From Paludibacteraceae bacterium (lineage in GTDB: Bacteria > Bacteroidota > Bacteroidia > Bacteroidales > Paludibacteraceae), in assembly GCA_017477325.1 (NCBI GenBank), contig JAFUWV010000010.1:62001-126000 (forward strand): a DNA stretch of 64,000 nt. Reading direction: 5' to 3'. The notes beneath the pieces were generated by a model. It had not been told where the DNA came from. It saw only the letters and a program-made list of their open reading frames with translations, and did not search any database. Positions 44,569 through 54,274 of the stretch are shown piece after piece. Positions within the stretch are counted from its first letter, which is position 1. Each line of letters begins with the position of its first letter. The position numbers were made by a program, and so were the translations under genes.

Positions 44569-46995
44569 TTATTGTTTAAAGAGTTTTACGCTATAATTAT
44601 TAATTTTAAGGAGATAGGTACCTATCGGGAAATGTACGAGAGAGATATGATGAATGCCAGTATCAGCCACTTGCCTATATACAGTTTTTCCACTCAGATC
44701 GTATAGACTGATATCATCACCCTGAGAAACCCCTTCAATAGAAATCTTATCACATGCAGGATTAGGATAGACATGAATATCAGCATTTTGAACATTATCT
44801 ATCATTGTTATCTGCATACCTTTGTAAATGAGGGTGAAATCAGACAACAGAATATGATAGTTACCAGCCTGATTAGAAGAATTGATTGCAAACCTGAGCG
44901 TATTCAGATTCACCGGGAAAACAGACAGATCATCCGTATCAAGCACATCGCTCAAGGAAAAGCACAAGAAGGTATCTTTTCCGACAGGGAGTGGTGATAT
45001 TGATTTTTTAACCAGTTCCGTAAGTCTCGCTTTGTCCTGCCTAAGTCCAACAGTAACATTATCCAGTTTTGCCGTGGTCAGTAATCTAAATCCTATACTG
45101 TCGGGCAGTCCGTACAAGCGTTGCCGACACTCCATCTGCAGGAACGGACTACGAGTAATGGAATATGAATAACCAACCTTGAGACTGCTATTATCAACCG
45201 TAAGAACAGGATTGAAACCTGAAGAAGAAGACAGTTTCCAAATACTGTCAAGGTACAAGCTGACATGTTCGTGAGGTGAAGCAGCATTCTCAACGTTAAC
45301 CAGCAAAGTATCGGAAAAATCGCCAACACTGCCTACGACCTGCACCTGCCCGTCAGATACGGACTGAACTACGCCATCTGCAGAAACCACACATACGTCC
45401 TCGCTGGTTGACGTCCATGCCAGAGCTTTGTTTTCAAGCTCAAGAGTCTGTTCACCGGCAACAGCAGCAACAACCACTTTGTAATGATGACGATTGTCTA
45501 TAAGCAGAGAGTCAAGAGCAAAGCGCGGGGCAGCACCATTAAGCATATCTATCTGGATATCACATGAAACTCCATCATAAGACACATGAAGAATGCCTCC
45601 ATCGGGTCCCGATGCAAGGAAACTATCATCAACTATATCGCCCACAGAGGCATCACACGAAAGCCGGCATCCCTGCAAATCGCCTGACAATAGAAGACCA
45701 TACTGATTATAGGCTAATATCTGCGGTTTATAGATTCCATAGCGGGGAAGGAGTACTCTACCCGTACGCGGAAGTATCTTAGCGACCACATCGTCTTCTT
45801 CGGGAAGATTAGCAACCGCAAACATCGCATTACCTACAGCACGCTCTGTACCATCGGATCCCATATTAACCTGATTGGCAATCTGACGAATATACATACT
45901 GCTGCTACCGCCACCATCCCAATTGACCGCACGCCATGCACCAAAATGCGCCATAATCTCGCCCAAAACTCTGGTAGTGCAACCAACGGATTTTCCACGT
46001 CCGTCAACTACACAAAAGATAGCAGTATCAGCTGTTTGCGACATACCATAGCCTGTACGCGGATGCAGTTCATTCCAATAACCGGATGTCGGAATACGAC
46101 CGCTATCAACAATAAGTACGTAGTTGTCGCCACCAATTGACTGACTGAGATTGGTATTTACTCCATCAAGTTTGAGAGTAAACCGAATTGTGAGAGTATC
46201 ACCAATACCAACCAAAGAGTCAAGTGCCTTCTGCATTTCGCCATGACCTGACAACACTGCCTGTCCCGCAGGAATAGGCATAGAGCCTACATTACGTTGC
46301 TTTGATTTCACGACCACTTTCTGCTTGCCATGAGTCTTCCATTGCTCACCTTCGCAGAGTTCAACAAGAAGTTCGGTACCAAATTGGTTGGTGCCGGTGG
46401 TAGCGCCTTGCAGCTGATTGTAGAGGACGAGCTCATCGGCTTGCCGAGTGTAGTTGACATGCTTTATGACAAGAGTATCTTTGTTACCGGCAGTGTATAG
46501 TCTGCCAGAATATTTCCAGTTGGCCGCCACGAACGGTTTGCCTTCGGCAGTCACTGCTCCGACACGGCGACTGGTAGATCCCAGGTAGCCAAACTCGCTG
46601 TTCTCGATAGTGAGTCCCACAGGAAGCCCTACATCGCCTGATGTAACAAAGAAGTCACCGTTGGTACCAGCAAAAGCGACATGAGTGGAAGTGGTTATTC
46701 TTTCTGCCATAGAAGACGGGCGTTCAGAACCAACGATCTTATTCTTACCAAGTTCCTGCTTTATGGAAACGTATGGATTACGTGTATCAACCTGCAGAAT
46801 ATAAGCATTAAGCATAGACGAAGCATTGTCGGCACGAGTGAAACGAACCTTAAGATAGTCGGTACCGGGACCAACAGGATAGTACTCCACAGTATCAACT
46901 TTGTAGGCTATATTATTAAGCGAGACTTCAACAGCAAAGGATACACAAGGAGTCAGCCACATGATAATAAGGGCATATAGAAGCGTGCGTTTCAT
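44569..46995 (-). CDS. Secreted phosphodiester glycosidase (NAGPA-type) with T9SS sorting domain
   Basis: The start is ATG 46995; the frame is open to 47028 but that part contains the promoter. The 808-residue protein has a signal peptide, a NAGPA-like domain (about 50-390) with GTNGDFF, HPRTGYGMSQ and NWDGGGSSSM, the hallmarks of the N-acetylglucosamine-1-phosphodiester alpha-N-acetylglucosaminidase family, then Ig-like parts and a T9SS type A sorting domain (IHVYPNPACDKISIEG and a C-terminal basic tail). Bacterial members occur in glycan-degradation loci; the usual substrate is uncertain. First gene of an operon with the amidase and the esterase, with its own promoter at 47026. Confidence 0.85.
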   Translation of the reverse strand: MKRTLLYALIIMWLTPCVSFAVEVSLNNIAYKVDTVEYYPVGPGTDYLKVRFTRADNASSMLNAYILQVDTRNPYVSIKQELGKNKIVGSERPSSMAERITTSTHVAFAGTNGDFFVTSGDVGLPVGLTIENSEFGYLGSTSRRVGAVTAEGKPFVAANWKYSGRLYTAGNKDTLVIKHVNYTRQADELVLYNQLQGATTGTNQFGTELLVELCEGEQWKTHGKQKVVVKSKQRNVGSMPIPAGQAVLSGHGEMQKALDSLVGIGDTLTIRFTLKLDGVNTNLSQSIGGDNYVLIVDSGRIPTSGYWNELHPRTGYGMSQTADTAIFCVVDGRGKSVGCTTRVLGEIMAHFGAWRAVNWDGGGSSSMYIRQIANQVNMGSDGTERAVGNAMFAVANLPEEDDVVAKILPRTGRVLLPRYGIYKPQILAYNQYGLLLSGDLQGCRLSCDASVGDIVDDSFLASGPDGGILHVSYDGVSCDIQIDMLNGAAPRFALDSLLIDNRHHYKVVVAAVAGEQTLELENKALAWTSTSEDVCVVSADGVVQSVSDGQVQVVGSVGDFSDTLLVNVENAASPHEHVSLYLDSIWKLSSSSGFNPVLTVDNSSLKVGYSYSITRSPFLQMECRQRLYGLPDSIGFRLLTTAKLDNVTVGLRQDKARLTELVKKSISPLPVGKDTFLCFSLSDVLDTDDLSVFPVNLNTLRFAINSSNQAGNYHILLSDFTLIYKGMQITMIDNVQNADIHVYPNPACDKISIEGVSQGDDISLYDLSGKTVYRQVADTGIHHISLVHFPIGTYLLKINNYSVKLFKQ

Positions 46996-47025
46996 GGTGA
47001 ATACGGAGTCTAAAATATACGCTTG

Positions 47026-47057
47026 CAAAGTTACAGAATATTTTTCAAAGTTACAAA
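47026..47057 (-). promoter_or_regulatory. Promoter of the NAGPA-amidase-esterase operon
   Basis: Minus-strand TAACTTTG (47026-47033) and TTTG (47054-47057), spacer 20. Leader about 20-25 bases to ATG 46995. Confidence 0.7.
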
Positions 47058-47077
47058 CAAGAAAAGAAGTATATTAT

Positions 47078-47111
47078 AAAAAAAGCGGAGCGACACTGCT
47101 GCCGCCCCGCT
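47078..47111 (-). terminator. Terminator after the 1474-residue protein gene
   Basis: On the minus strand AGCGGGGCG and CGCTCCGCT arms with an intervening loop, followed by seven T. It sits 27 bases after the stop and separates this gene from the NAGPA operon. Confidence 0.8.
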
Positions 47112-47137
47112 GATTATGAATTTATGCAGTATCTGCA

Positions 47138-50100
47138 TTATTTCACTTGAGCACCCATAGTGTTGTACTTAACACCATTGCGATAGATGTAGATTACACC
47201 GTTCTCAAGCACTTTCTGCACTTTGTCGTAGCTTGCATCGATGATGTTTTCAATGCCTGTACCAACCTTGCCAGTGAAGGTGTAAACACCGTAACCGGCT
47301 GCAGGCTGATAGATATAAATCTTAGCTTCAGTGCCATCAATTTCAACATACGGAGTAGCTTGGAAGCTGCTGCCCTTGCCATCGCCAAGACCTGCATTGG
47401 GGAAGAACCACAGAGGCTCCATCTCAGCAAACGACTGACTTGCATCTTTGAACTTGTAGAGAGCATATACATTCTTAGGAACTCCGGTGTAGCAAGTTGC
47501 AGCCATGAGGAAGAAGTAATCGCCACCTACCTGGAACTGAGCAAGACCATTGTTGTTGACTTGCAGCGTGCAAGTGTCTCCTACATTATTACCAACCTTG
47601 AGTATGCCAGCGTGATTGTTCTTAAAGTCGTCAACAACATCACCATCACGGCTGATGAGAGTAGGATAAGTAGCCTGACCATCGATGAGGAAGTATTCTT
47701 CATCAAGAGGCAGTGCAGTAGGTGATATACCAGCATTTGCGAGCGGTTTGCCTTCAGCATTAACGAGATATGTTTTGAAATCATCAGTTTCAGAAGCTGT
47801 GATCTCAACGAGTTCTGCCATTTCAGCCACACCATTGTTGATTTCCCAACGGAAGGCATTCAAGCCTGATGTTACTGCATTAGCAGTATAAGAAGCGACT
47901 GAGGCTATTATAACTGCATGTGACTTAACATCACCCCATGCACCGAATGCATCAAGACGATATACGATGCTATCCATATCAGCATTGTCCCAGATAGCTT
48001 CGTTGATAAGTTCGGTAGCTGCACCAGTTTTTTCGTCAACAATGTAAATCATCATATTGTGTGCACCGGCAATGCATGGTCCGACAAGGATGTTGCCCTC
48101 GGAGTCTTTGGTTACATGATTGAACGGCAGAAGAACAGCACTGCTCCACTCTTCTGCACCGGTTTCAGCGTTGACAGTCTTCTTTTGGAACAGATGGTCA
48201 CCTGTTATGTTCAGACGATTGGGTTCCATGACACCTGTCTTGCCGTCAACAACGACGAAATAGCCTGCACCGTCAGATGTACGATTGAGGAAGTACATTT
48301 TGCCGTCCTTCTCAACCATAGAGCGAAGCATAGCGCCATCAACACCGGGAACATTGTCACCATAGTTGTCAAGGTTGATTGAGTACAGCCAGTCGTTCTC
48401 AAGAGTATAACCAGCGAAGTCGCCTTCAGCCATACGAGCAGGATACTGGTACGGATCCACGCCAGCGCCACCTACTTCTTCTACCCAACTATCTTCACCA
48501 CGGAGTTGTAGACCCTTGCTATCGCAACTTACGACAGTCTTCAAGTTCACACGGGTATTAGCTGGAGTAGTTTCTGCTTTCAAACCATAGCGACCTACAA
48601 TAGTATTATCACCATCGGTAAATATAGGATTAGCATAACTATCTTCAGTATAACCAGCAACACGTATTCCGACAAACTTCACGAGTTTATACATGTACTT
48701 GGCCGGTTCGGCAGTTACCTGAGAGATAGTAGCCACTTCGGGAGTGAGTTCGGCACCTGCTTCCTTATTCTCGACTGTAATATTGGTCAGTTCAGGATAA
48801 TTGTTAAAGGTAGCCGTTTTTGCCTTAAGAGTAACTACATCTCCTACAGCAAGTCCTAAATCTTTCTGATAGCACAATATACCACCAGTAATATCCTGAA
48901 TCCAGAAGTTAGAGCCAGCCACGTATGTTACAGTTCCTTTAGCCCTGGTCTCTACTCCAACTTCCATATCATAAATTTCAGCAATTGTTGGGATGTACTC
49001 AATCCACTTAGCGTAGAGTTTACCGCCAGGGATAACTGTTTCAGGATCTACATAAGTAATCTTATCGCCAGAGAAGTCGGCAGTTGCATACCAACCATCG
49101 AAGGTAGAGCCTTCTTTGTAAGGAGCATTGAGAGTAACACCGGTCTTGATTTCTGTCGGGTTAGCAAATCCGATCTTATTAGCACTTAAGAATGCCTCCT
49201 CAGTTCCTGCTGTAGTATAGTCATTAGTATGACGATAGTCAGTAATTGCAGGTGAGCAGAGGAAGAAGCCGGAGACATCAGCACGCAATGCGCCTTCATC
49301 AGCAACCGCATTACCAGCTTTCACGCGCAGAGTGTCAATGTAGTTCATCAAAAGAAGCCATTTATCATTGTGCAGCAAGTTGACTAAATTATCAGATGTA
49401 TTATAGGTAACACTCTGAATAAAGCCACTAACATCGGCTGCCTTACCTTGTACATCAGAAGGCAGTTGCCATTCACCGCCAACATAGTAGTAGATTACGC
49501 CATTTTCTTCTTTTGCCCATGCTTTAGTTGCACTATAAGCAGTATTATAATCTTCCTGGAGCAACAGAGCCATGTGTGCCTTGCTTGTCCATCCGTAGTC
49601 GTTGGTAACACCACCGTTGAGTTCATAAGAGAGAACCAATGCCTTAGCGAAATTAGCAGAAAGCGAGATGCTCTCCTTACCGGTAAGAGAAATATTGAGG
49701 TCAGAAGAATAGAGTTCTTCACCCTTGAACCATCCAAGGAATGATACACCTTCTGCAGGAACAGCAACAAGAGCAACAGGAGTACCATAGACAACAGAGT
49801 TCTCACCCATTACGATACCTTCGGGAAGAGTAATAGAGCCGAGGGTTGCATCGTTAACTGCAAGGGTAATGGTTACATTTGCTTTAGCCTCGAACACAGC
49901 GGTAAGAGCGGTATTCTCGTTAACGGCAAAGGTGTAGGTAGGATCGGTTGAAACAGTTGTTTCACCTTTCTTCCAAGCAACAAACTCATAACCGGGTTTT
50001 GGGGTAGCCACTACAGTAGCATTTGCGCCTACAGCAATGTCACCACCGCCGGTAACAGTACCTTGTGTCTCATCGCATGAAATGACAAGCTCTGCAGCGA

Positions 50101-51562
50101 CAGAAACTGAGAGTTTGAAGAGAGCAACACCATCGGCAGCATTATACAAATGGATGTATGCATTATTTGCATCGATAGGAGTTGCAATCAACCAGTTAGC
50201 GGTGGAAGTTGAGCCAGGTTGTTTAGTAACATCATTTGCGAAGAAGATAGTCTTGGCGGCATCAGTCTTGTCAACAACCATAACACCATCAGTCATATTT
50301 CTAATAGAGAACTCAGAGTTATAATTGGTTGTACCAGCAGGATAGATATAGAACTCTTTACCAGCAAGAGTGATAATATCACCACCGAGAGTAGTCTTCT
50401 TGAAGCCTTCCATATTCTCAATAGTGGTGGCAACACCATTATCGATAAGAACCCAACCATTCTCACTAGTACGATGGTGAGCAATTTGTTTAGTATCGTT
50501 ACCAGCAATAACATAGTTACCACCACTGGCACCCGCTACACTAACAGTAGTAGTGTTTACTATAGCACCCTTAGCAATTTTATAAACCAAGAGACCCGTA
50601 GCGCTATTGCCATATACGAATACATGACCTCCATCTTCAGAGAACACATCACCTGTAGCATTGATGAAGTCAGTACGAGCAAGACCTTCTATAGCCAGGT
50701 CGTCAACCTCTGAGCCATCAGCCTTACGAACAACAAGGTGAGAAGGTTTATTGGGGAATGTGCCTTCCATCACGAAGTTTCCGGCATCATCCAATGCATA
50801 AGCAGTACCATCAAGTTTTATTGTATCTGTTCCGACAACAATATTTCCATTAATAATGGTATCCTTAGCATTTTCAGTAATAGCAACCAATGAATGGTTA
50901 GCCTTATTGAGAATGTAGATAGCACCATTATATCCTGCACCTTGACGAGAGTCAGCAGCAGTTACTCCAATTTCAGCCACAGTCTTACTCCAGAGTTTTT
51001 CAACTGTTGCAACGGTCTTAAGCTCCGGTGCAGCAGATTCTCCGGCATTAATAGTAATGGATGTTACGTAAATACGATTGTTAGCATCCTGAACAGCCTT
51101 TAGAGAGATTGCACTAACTTCAGTTTTACCATCGTAAGCAATGGTATAATCAGCAAGTGCGCCCGTCTCTGCCAACACAATAGTGTCGCCCATAAAGACC
51201 ATCTTGTTGTTTGCTTTATCCTTATCGTTTTGATAAGGCATAGCATTGATAACAATACTTGTAGGTTTTACAGGATTCTTTAGAGTCATAACAAGTTCAT
51301 AAGCCTTGCTACTTCCGCCCAACTTATTGCCACGACCTGTTCTACCTTTGTAAACTTCAGTGGCGGTGGTCAGAGTAACATAGTCTGAACCGGACTCAAG
51401 GATATCCTCTATTGCTGTCAACTTGGTTGATGCATCACTTGAGGTACCTGTTTCAGAGAATACCAACTTGATAGCACCACCGGTTTCAGCAACATTCATT
51501 CCAGCAGCCGACAGTGCTATTGCTGTCAAGCATGCTGCAAAAAGCATAAAATACTTTTTCAT
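47138..51562 (-). CDS. Very large secreted beta-rich protein of unknown function
   Basis: From ATG 51562 the protein has 1474 residues and a signal peptide (MKKYFMLFAACLTAIALSAAG). In order: an N-terminal beta domain (about 25-180), a region resembling DUF4623 (about 180-500), two bacterial-repeat units (about 510-640; ATPKPGYEFVAW and VPAEGVSFLGW), a region with FDGWYATADFSG like Listeria/Bacteroides InlB B-repeats, an OB-fold-like stretch (GTVTYVAGSNFWIQDI), another DUF4623-like domain, and a C-terminal ENGVIYIYRNGVKYNTMGAQ motif that is common in T9SS-exported proteins. No catalytic motif is recognised. It sits between the SusC/D operon and the NAGPA operon and is probably surface-bound. 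Confidence 0.7.
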   Translation of the reverse strand: MKKYFMLFAACLTAIALSAAGMNVAETGGAIKLVFSETGTSSDASTKLTAIEDILESGSDYVTLTTATEVYKGRTGRGNKLGGSSKAYELVMTLKNPVKPTSIVINAMPYQNDKDKANNKMVFMGDTIVLAETGALADYTIAYDGKTEVSAISLKAVQDANNRIYVTSITINAGESAAPELKTVATVEKLWSKTVAEIGVTAADSRQGAGYNGAIYILNKANHSLVAITENAKDTIINGNIVVGTDTIKLDGTAYALDDAGNFVMEGTFPNKPSHLVVRKADGSEVDDLAIEGLARTDFINATGDVFSEDGGHVFVYGNSATGLLVYKIAKGAIVNTTTVSVAGASGGNYVIAGNDTKQIAHHRTSENGWVLIDNGVATTIENMEGFKKTTLGGDIITLAGKEFYIYPAGTTNYNSEFSIRNMTDGVMVVDKTDAAKTIFFANDVTKQPGSTSTANWLIATPIDANNAYIHLYNAADGVALFKLSVSVAAELVISCDETQGTVTGGGDIAVGANATVVATPKPGYEFVAWKKGETTVSTDPTYTFAVNENTALTAVFEAKANVTITLAVNDATLGSITLPEGIVMGENSVVYGTPVALVAVPAEGVSFLGWFKGEELYSSDLNISLTGKESISLSANFAKALVLSYELNGGVTNDYGWTSKAHMALLLQEDYNTAYSATKAWAKEENGVIYYYVGGEWQLPSDVQGKAADVSGFIQSVTYNTSDNLVNLLHNDKWLLLMNYIDTLRVKAGNAVADEGALRADVSGFFLCSPAITDYRHTNDYTTAGTEEAFLSANKIGFANPTEIKTGVTLNAPYKEGSTFDGWYATADFSGDKITYVDPETVIPGGKLYAKWIEYIPTIAEIYDMEVGVETRAKGTVTYVAGSNFWIQDITGGILCYQKDLGLAVGDVVTLKAKTATFNNYPELTNITVENKEAGAELTPEVATISQVTAEPAKYMYKLVKFVGIRVAGYTEDSYANPIFTDGDNTIVGRYGLKAETTPANTRVNLKTVVSCDSKGLQLRGEDSWVEEVGGAGVDPYQYPARMAEGDFAGYTLENDWLYSINLDNYGDNVPGVDGAMLRSMVEKDGKMYFLNRTSDGAGYFVVVDGKTGVMEPNRLNITGDHLFQKKTVNAETGAEEWSSAVLLPFNHVTKDSEGNILVGPCIAGAHNMMIYIVDEKTGAATELINEAIWDNADMDSIVYRLDAFGAWGDVKSHAVIIASVASYTANAVTSGLNAFRWEINNGVAEMAELVEITASETDDFKTYLVNAEGKPLANAGISPTALPLDEEYFLIDGQATYPTLISRDGDVVDDFKNNHAGILKVGNNVGDTCTLQVNNNGLAQFQVGGDYFFLMAATCYTGVPKNVYALYKFKDASQSFAEMEPLWFFPNAGLGDGKGSSFQATPYVEIDGTEAKIYIYQPAAGYGVYTFTGKVGTGIENIIDASYDKVQKVLENGVIYIYRNGVKYNTMGAQVK

Positions 51563-51752
51563 GTTTATTTGGTTGTGTTTTTGACATCGGCCTCTGCCTT
51601 CCCCAACCGACAGCACCGACATACATGATTTCAGATATACTCCGCGGGGCACGGAGCGGTTAAATAATTGATTGTGTATTGTATTAATTCATACTCATTA
51701 TACTTAAGAGACAATCACAGATTGCCGTAAATAAGTATTTATTTCAACGTGG

Positions 51753-51783
51753 CAAAGATACAAAAATATTTTTATATATCAAA
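51753..51783 (-). promoter_or_regulatory. Promoter of the 1474-residue protein gene, with a long leader
   Basis: Minus-strand TATCTTTG (51753-51760) and TTTG (51780-51783), spacer 19. Transcription starting near 51746 leaves a leader of about 180 bases before ATG 51562, containing a CTCCG/CGGAG hairpin near 51637-51653. Confidence 0.6.
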
Positions 51784-51796
51784 ACAATATTTTATG

Positions 51797-54274
51797 TTAC
51801 ATCCCCATCGGTTGTCCGAGCACATTATAACGTTTGCCATCAGGCTTGGTGATAACAATCTGTCCGTTCTCAATTGTTTTGGTTATAACTATCGAAGTAT
51901 TGTCCCTAATGCTTTCAACATCGGTAGGTGCAATAACCACAACCTGCAGTACTCCAGAGTCAACATACCCCCCTTCGTCGCTTGCCCGAACACGAAGGAA
52001 ATAGTTGCCAGGAGCAACATCTTCAAAGATATAGGAATATACATTGCCATCAACAGAACGTATCTTTGTCTGACGAGTAGCAAAAGTTGCAACCGTAGAC
52101 AACTCTACACGAAAGCCTTTTGCCACTTGAGGTTGCCATGTGACCAGCAGAGATGATGAAGATATTGTATCACCATCGGAAGGCGAGACAATCACAGGAG
52201 CCTCAACGGGAATAGGTTTAGTTGTGAAACTAACATAATCTGAACGAGAGATGGTAAGAGCATTTTCGTCCATAGCAGTTACCCTTGCATAATATGTAGT
52301 CAAAGGCAAGAGACTATCCGTGAGAGTAACTACGGGCAGAGATGATGTCTTAGAGAATACTATTTTTGAAGAGGCAAAAGTATATGCGGTTGCTACTTCA
52401 AACAGGTAGGTTGCCCCAGATTTCTCGATACTATCGCAGCGCAACACCGGAGTAAGTTCAACCTCTTGCTCTCCATTTTCGGGAACTGTCATAGAGAATT
52501 CGTTTCCTATAAAACTGCGAGACTCAGACCATGAGTCACGTGCATTGTTTTTTCTTGAGCGTACGCGCCAATAATAGGCTTTCCCCTCTTTGAGAAGAGA
52601 TAGACGACCAGTATAGAAACTCGGCTCACCGGTTTCAATGTATGACACGATTTGCTTGAAATCCGCATCTTCAGCTATCTGTACGAACCAGGAGTCGGCA
52701 TCGCTTTCCCATCTAAGGAAGGCAGGCAAGAGTGGCGAATCACCATCGGCTGGATAGGTGAGCTGAGCAGCAGGAGTAGTACCGACAGTGTTGTTACCAT
52801 AGATTACAGGCGGGTGCTCAGTGTTGTTGCGGTCAAGCACTGATACGGCATAGACAAAGCCACCTTCGAAGGAATTGACACTAAAGGAATTCTCATAAGT
52901 AAGTCCGAGCAAATAGTCACTTCTATAGAAAACGCCCGGTCTGCCCATGCTATCGCGGGGAACTTTATAAACCGCAAAGCAGAGATTCTTCTGCGGAGCA
53001 GTCCACGTGAGTTGTTTGTTATAATAGGTCACACCTTTTACGAACAACTGTTCTTCAGGTTCGGGAGCAAGCCACATTTTTTGCGGCGGAAGTGCAGGAT
53101 TTGGATAGGCAAGCCGCTTCATACCCTGTATCCAACCTGCCCTATTAATACCGCTCTTAATGCTGTAATAGACAGACCCCGGGGCACCAAGTGCGTCATC
53201 CTGACGCAGTTCCGCCACTTGTGCTGCCATTTCAGCAGCAGATGGAGTGGCATTTCCGGAAGCACCGGTAATACCATGACTCATATATACATGACGCTGA
53301 AACTTCTCAGCCACCTTAGCCCACCACTGAGCAAACACGTAGAAGGGATAGGAACTATCCATGGGCCAATAAGCCTGCGGAGCGATATAATCAACCGTAC
53401 CGGCCTGATACCAAGCAAGAGGATCGGAATACTCGGAATTGTATTGCCAGTCAGAGAAAGGACAAGGGTCAACACCATATTGCGCGGCATGTGCGGCACT
53501 TGATGCCACCTGTGGTGGAGGTCCTATACCGAAATCCACCCATGGCTTCATAGACTTAATAGTATCATGCACCATTCGTACCATCTCATTGACTTGAGCT
53601 CGCCGCCAGTCAGCCTGAGTCAGTCCTTGAGGATTATTAGCATTGTAGAGTTCTTTGTCAACTGTGAACGATGCCCCATGCCAAAAATAATCGTCAAATA
53701 TAACTCCGTCTATATCGTATTTCTCCAATATATCAGCAACGATGTCAACAATACGCTGCCTGACCTCGGGCAATCCGGGATTAAGAATATGTCCGCCACC
53801 ACTGGATGGTATCAACCACTCGGGATGAGTATTGCTATAGTCGGTGTCAAGTTTGCCATAACTGCTACTATTGGAAGAGTAGCGATACGGATTAATCCAG
53901 ACATGCAGTTCCATGCCACGTTTATGCGCTTCTTCAACTGCAAGTTGCAGAGGATCGTACGAAGGTACACCACCACGGGTTCCGGTCAGATACTGGCTCC
54001 ATGGTTCGTATTTAGAGTTGTACATTGCATCGGACCAACTTCGTACTTGCAGAGACAAACCATTGAAATTGGCAGCATGCAGAGAGTCGATAAGAGCGAT
54101 AAGTTCCGTTTTCTGCTTCTCAGTGTTTGCTGTCCCCCCGCCCCAAGAGTTTGGCCAGTCAAGAGCATAGACAGTAGCCACCCAAGCATTGCGCATCTCT
54201 CGTTTGGGAGAAGCAAATACTCCGGCTACAAAAGAGGTGACAAGAATCAATATTATGGAAAATCGTTGTCGCAT
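51797..54274 (-). CDS. GHL10/DigH-like glycosidase with fibronectin-type domains
   Basis: The 825-residue protein has a signal peptide (about 1-22) and a TIM-barrel GHL10 domain (about 25-390): MRNAWVATVYALDWP, LSLQVRSWSDAMY, LHVWINPYR, HILNPGLPEVRQRIVDIV, GVIFDDYFW with two Asp, VNEMVRMVH and APQAYWPM. E. coli DigH of this family cleaves peptide-free (denuded) peptidoglycan strands. Three fibronectin-like domains (about 440-760) and a short C-terminal GKRYNVLGQ tail follow. It is the last gene of the SusC/SusD operon, overlapping the PKD lipoprotein by one base. Confidence 0.85.
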   Translation of the reverse strand: MRQRFSIILILVTSFVAGVFASPKREMRNAWVATVYALDWPNSWGGGTANTEKQKTELIALIDSLHAANFNGLSLQVRSWSDAMYNSKYEPWSQYLTGTRGGVPSYDPLQLAVEEAHKRGMELHVWINPYRYSSNSSSYGKLDTDYSNTHPEWLIPSSGGGHILNPGLPEVRQRIVDIVADILEKYDIDGVIFDDYFWHGASFTVDKELYNANNPQGLTQADWRRAQVNEMVRMVHDTIKSMKPWVDFGIGPPPQVASSAAHAAQYGVDPCPFSDWQYNSEYSDPLAWYQAGTVDYIAPQAYWPMDSSYPFYVFAQWWAKVAEKFQRHVYMSHGITGASGNATPSAAEMAAQVAELRQDDALGAPGSVYYSIKSGINRAGWIQGMKRLAYPNPALPPQKMWLAPEPEEQLFVKGVTYYNKQLTWTAPQKNLCFAVYKVPRDSMGRPGVFYRSDYLLGLTYENSFSVNSFEGGFVYAVSVLDRNNTEHPPVIYGNNTVGTTPAAQLTYPADGDSPLLPAFLRWESDADSWFVQIAEDADFKQIVSYIETGEPSFYTGRLSLLKEGKAYYWRVRSRKNNARDSWSESRSFIGNEFSMTVPENGEQEVELTPVLRCDSIEKSGATYLFEVATAYTFASSKIVFSKTSSLPVVTLTDSLLPLTTYYARVTAMDENALTISRSDYVSFTTKPIPVEAPVIVSPSDGDTISSSSLLVTWQPQVAKGFRVELSTVATFATRQTKIRSVDGNVYSYIFEDVAPGNYFLRVRASDEGGYVDSGVLQVVVIAPTDVESIRDNTSIVITKTIENGQIVITKPDGKRYNVLGQPMGM

